Position numbers and translations under genes: made by a program
From: CAZSTA01 sp964609495 [NCBI: uncultured bacterium]
GTDB lineage: Bacteria > CAZSTA01
NCBI GenBank assembly: GCA_964609495.1
Contig: CAZSTA010000209.1
Span: 1 to 6,263, forward strand
DNA length: 6,263 nucleotides
Direction of reading: 5' to 3'
Part shown: piece after piece, positions 6,252 to 6,263 of the stretch
Layout of the letters: every line of letters starts with the position of its first letter
How positions within the stretch are numbered: the first letter of the stretch is position 1
Notes under the pieces: model-generated
What the model saw: the letters and a program-made list of their open reading frames with translations, nothing else
The model's database searches: none
Told to the model about the DNA's origin: nothing

Positions 6252-6263
6252 CTAGAATATTCC

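Overview
The window is bacterial DNA in which every gene lies on the minus strand and reads from right to left. Isoprenoid synthesis uses the bacterial MEP route (ispE and ispG present). Codon choice leans to ATA for Ile and AGA/AGG for Arg, the base composition looks moderately AT-rich, and Shine-Dalgarno sites are strong (AGGAG, GAGGTGAT). This would suit an anaerobic or thermophilic, little-studied bacterial lineage, but the sequence alone does not fix the phylum.

Layout from right to left (transcription order): a 23-bp perfect palindrome (6229-6251) stands just before a 77-aa antitoxin-like gene (5976-6209). After a 34-bp gap come ispE (5066-5941) and ispG (4011-5066), coupled by a TAATG stop/start overlap. 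After 48 bp comes a 412-aa membrane-anchored protein (2724-3962) with a DUF4330-like N-terminus, a TPR-like segment and a C-terminal ILEI/PANDER-like domain. A 208-bp spacer (2516-2723) holds short stem-loops, a TATAAT box and two alternative start sites. Last is a very large secreted protein (codons from 2515 to the left edge, open at its C-terminus) made of 14 Ycf48/Asp-box-like propeller blades, one fibronectin type III domain and a DUF5719-like C-terminal domain.

ispE and ispG act in the same pathway (IspE: CDP-methylerythritol phosphorylation; IspG: reductive ring opening of MEcPP to HMBPP) and are probably co-transcribed with the antitoxin-like gene and perhaps the ILEI gene. The propeller protein probably has its own promoter and belongs to the cell envelope or exterior. 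No RNA genes, CRISPR arrays or insertion sequences were seen, and no stretch over 300 bases lacks a gene. The points most worth a second look are the ILEI domain fused to a membrane anchor and TPR, the solitary antitoxin-like gene with its palindrome and a stranded AGGAGG, and the blade-type pattern of the propeller protein.
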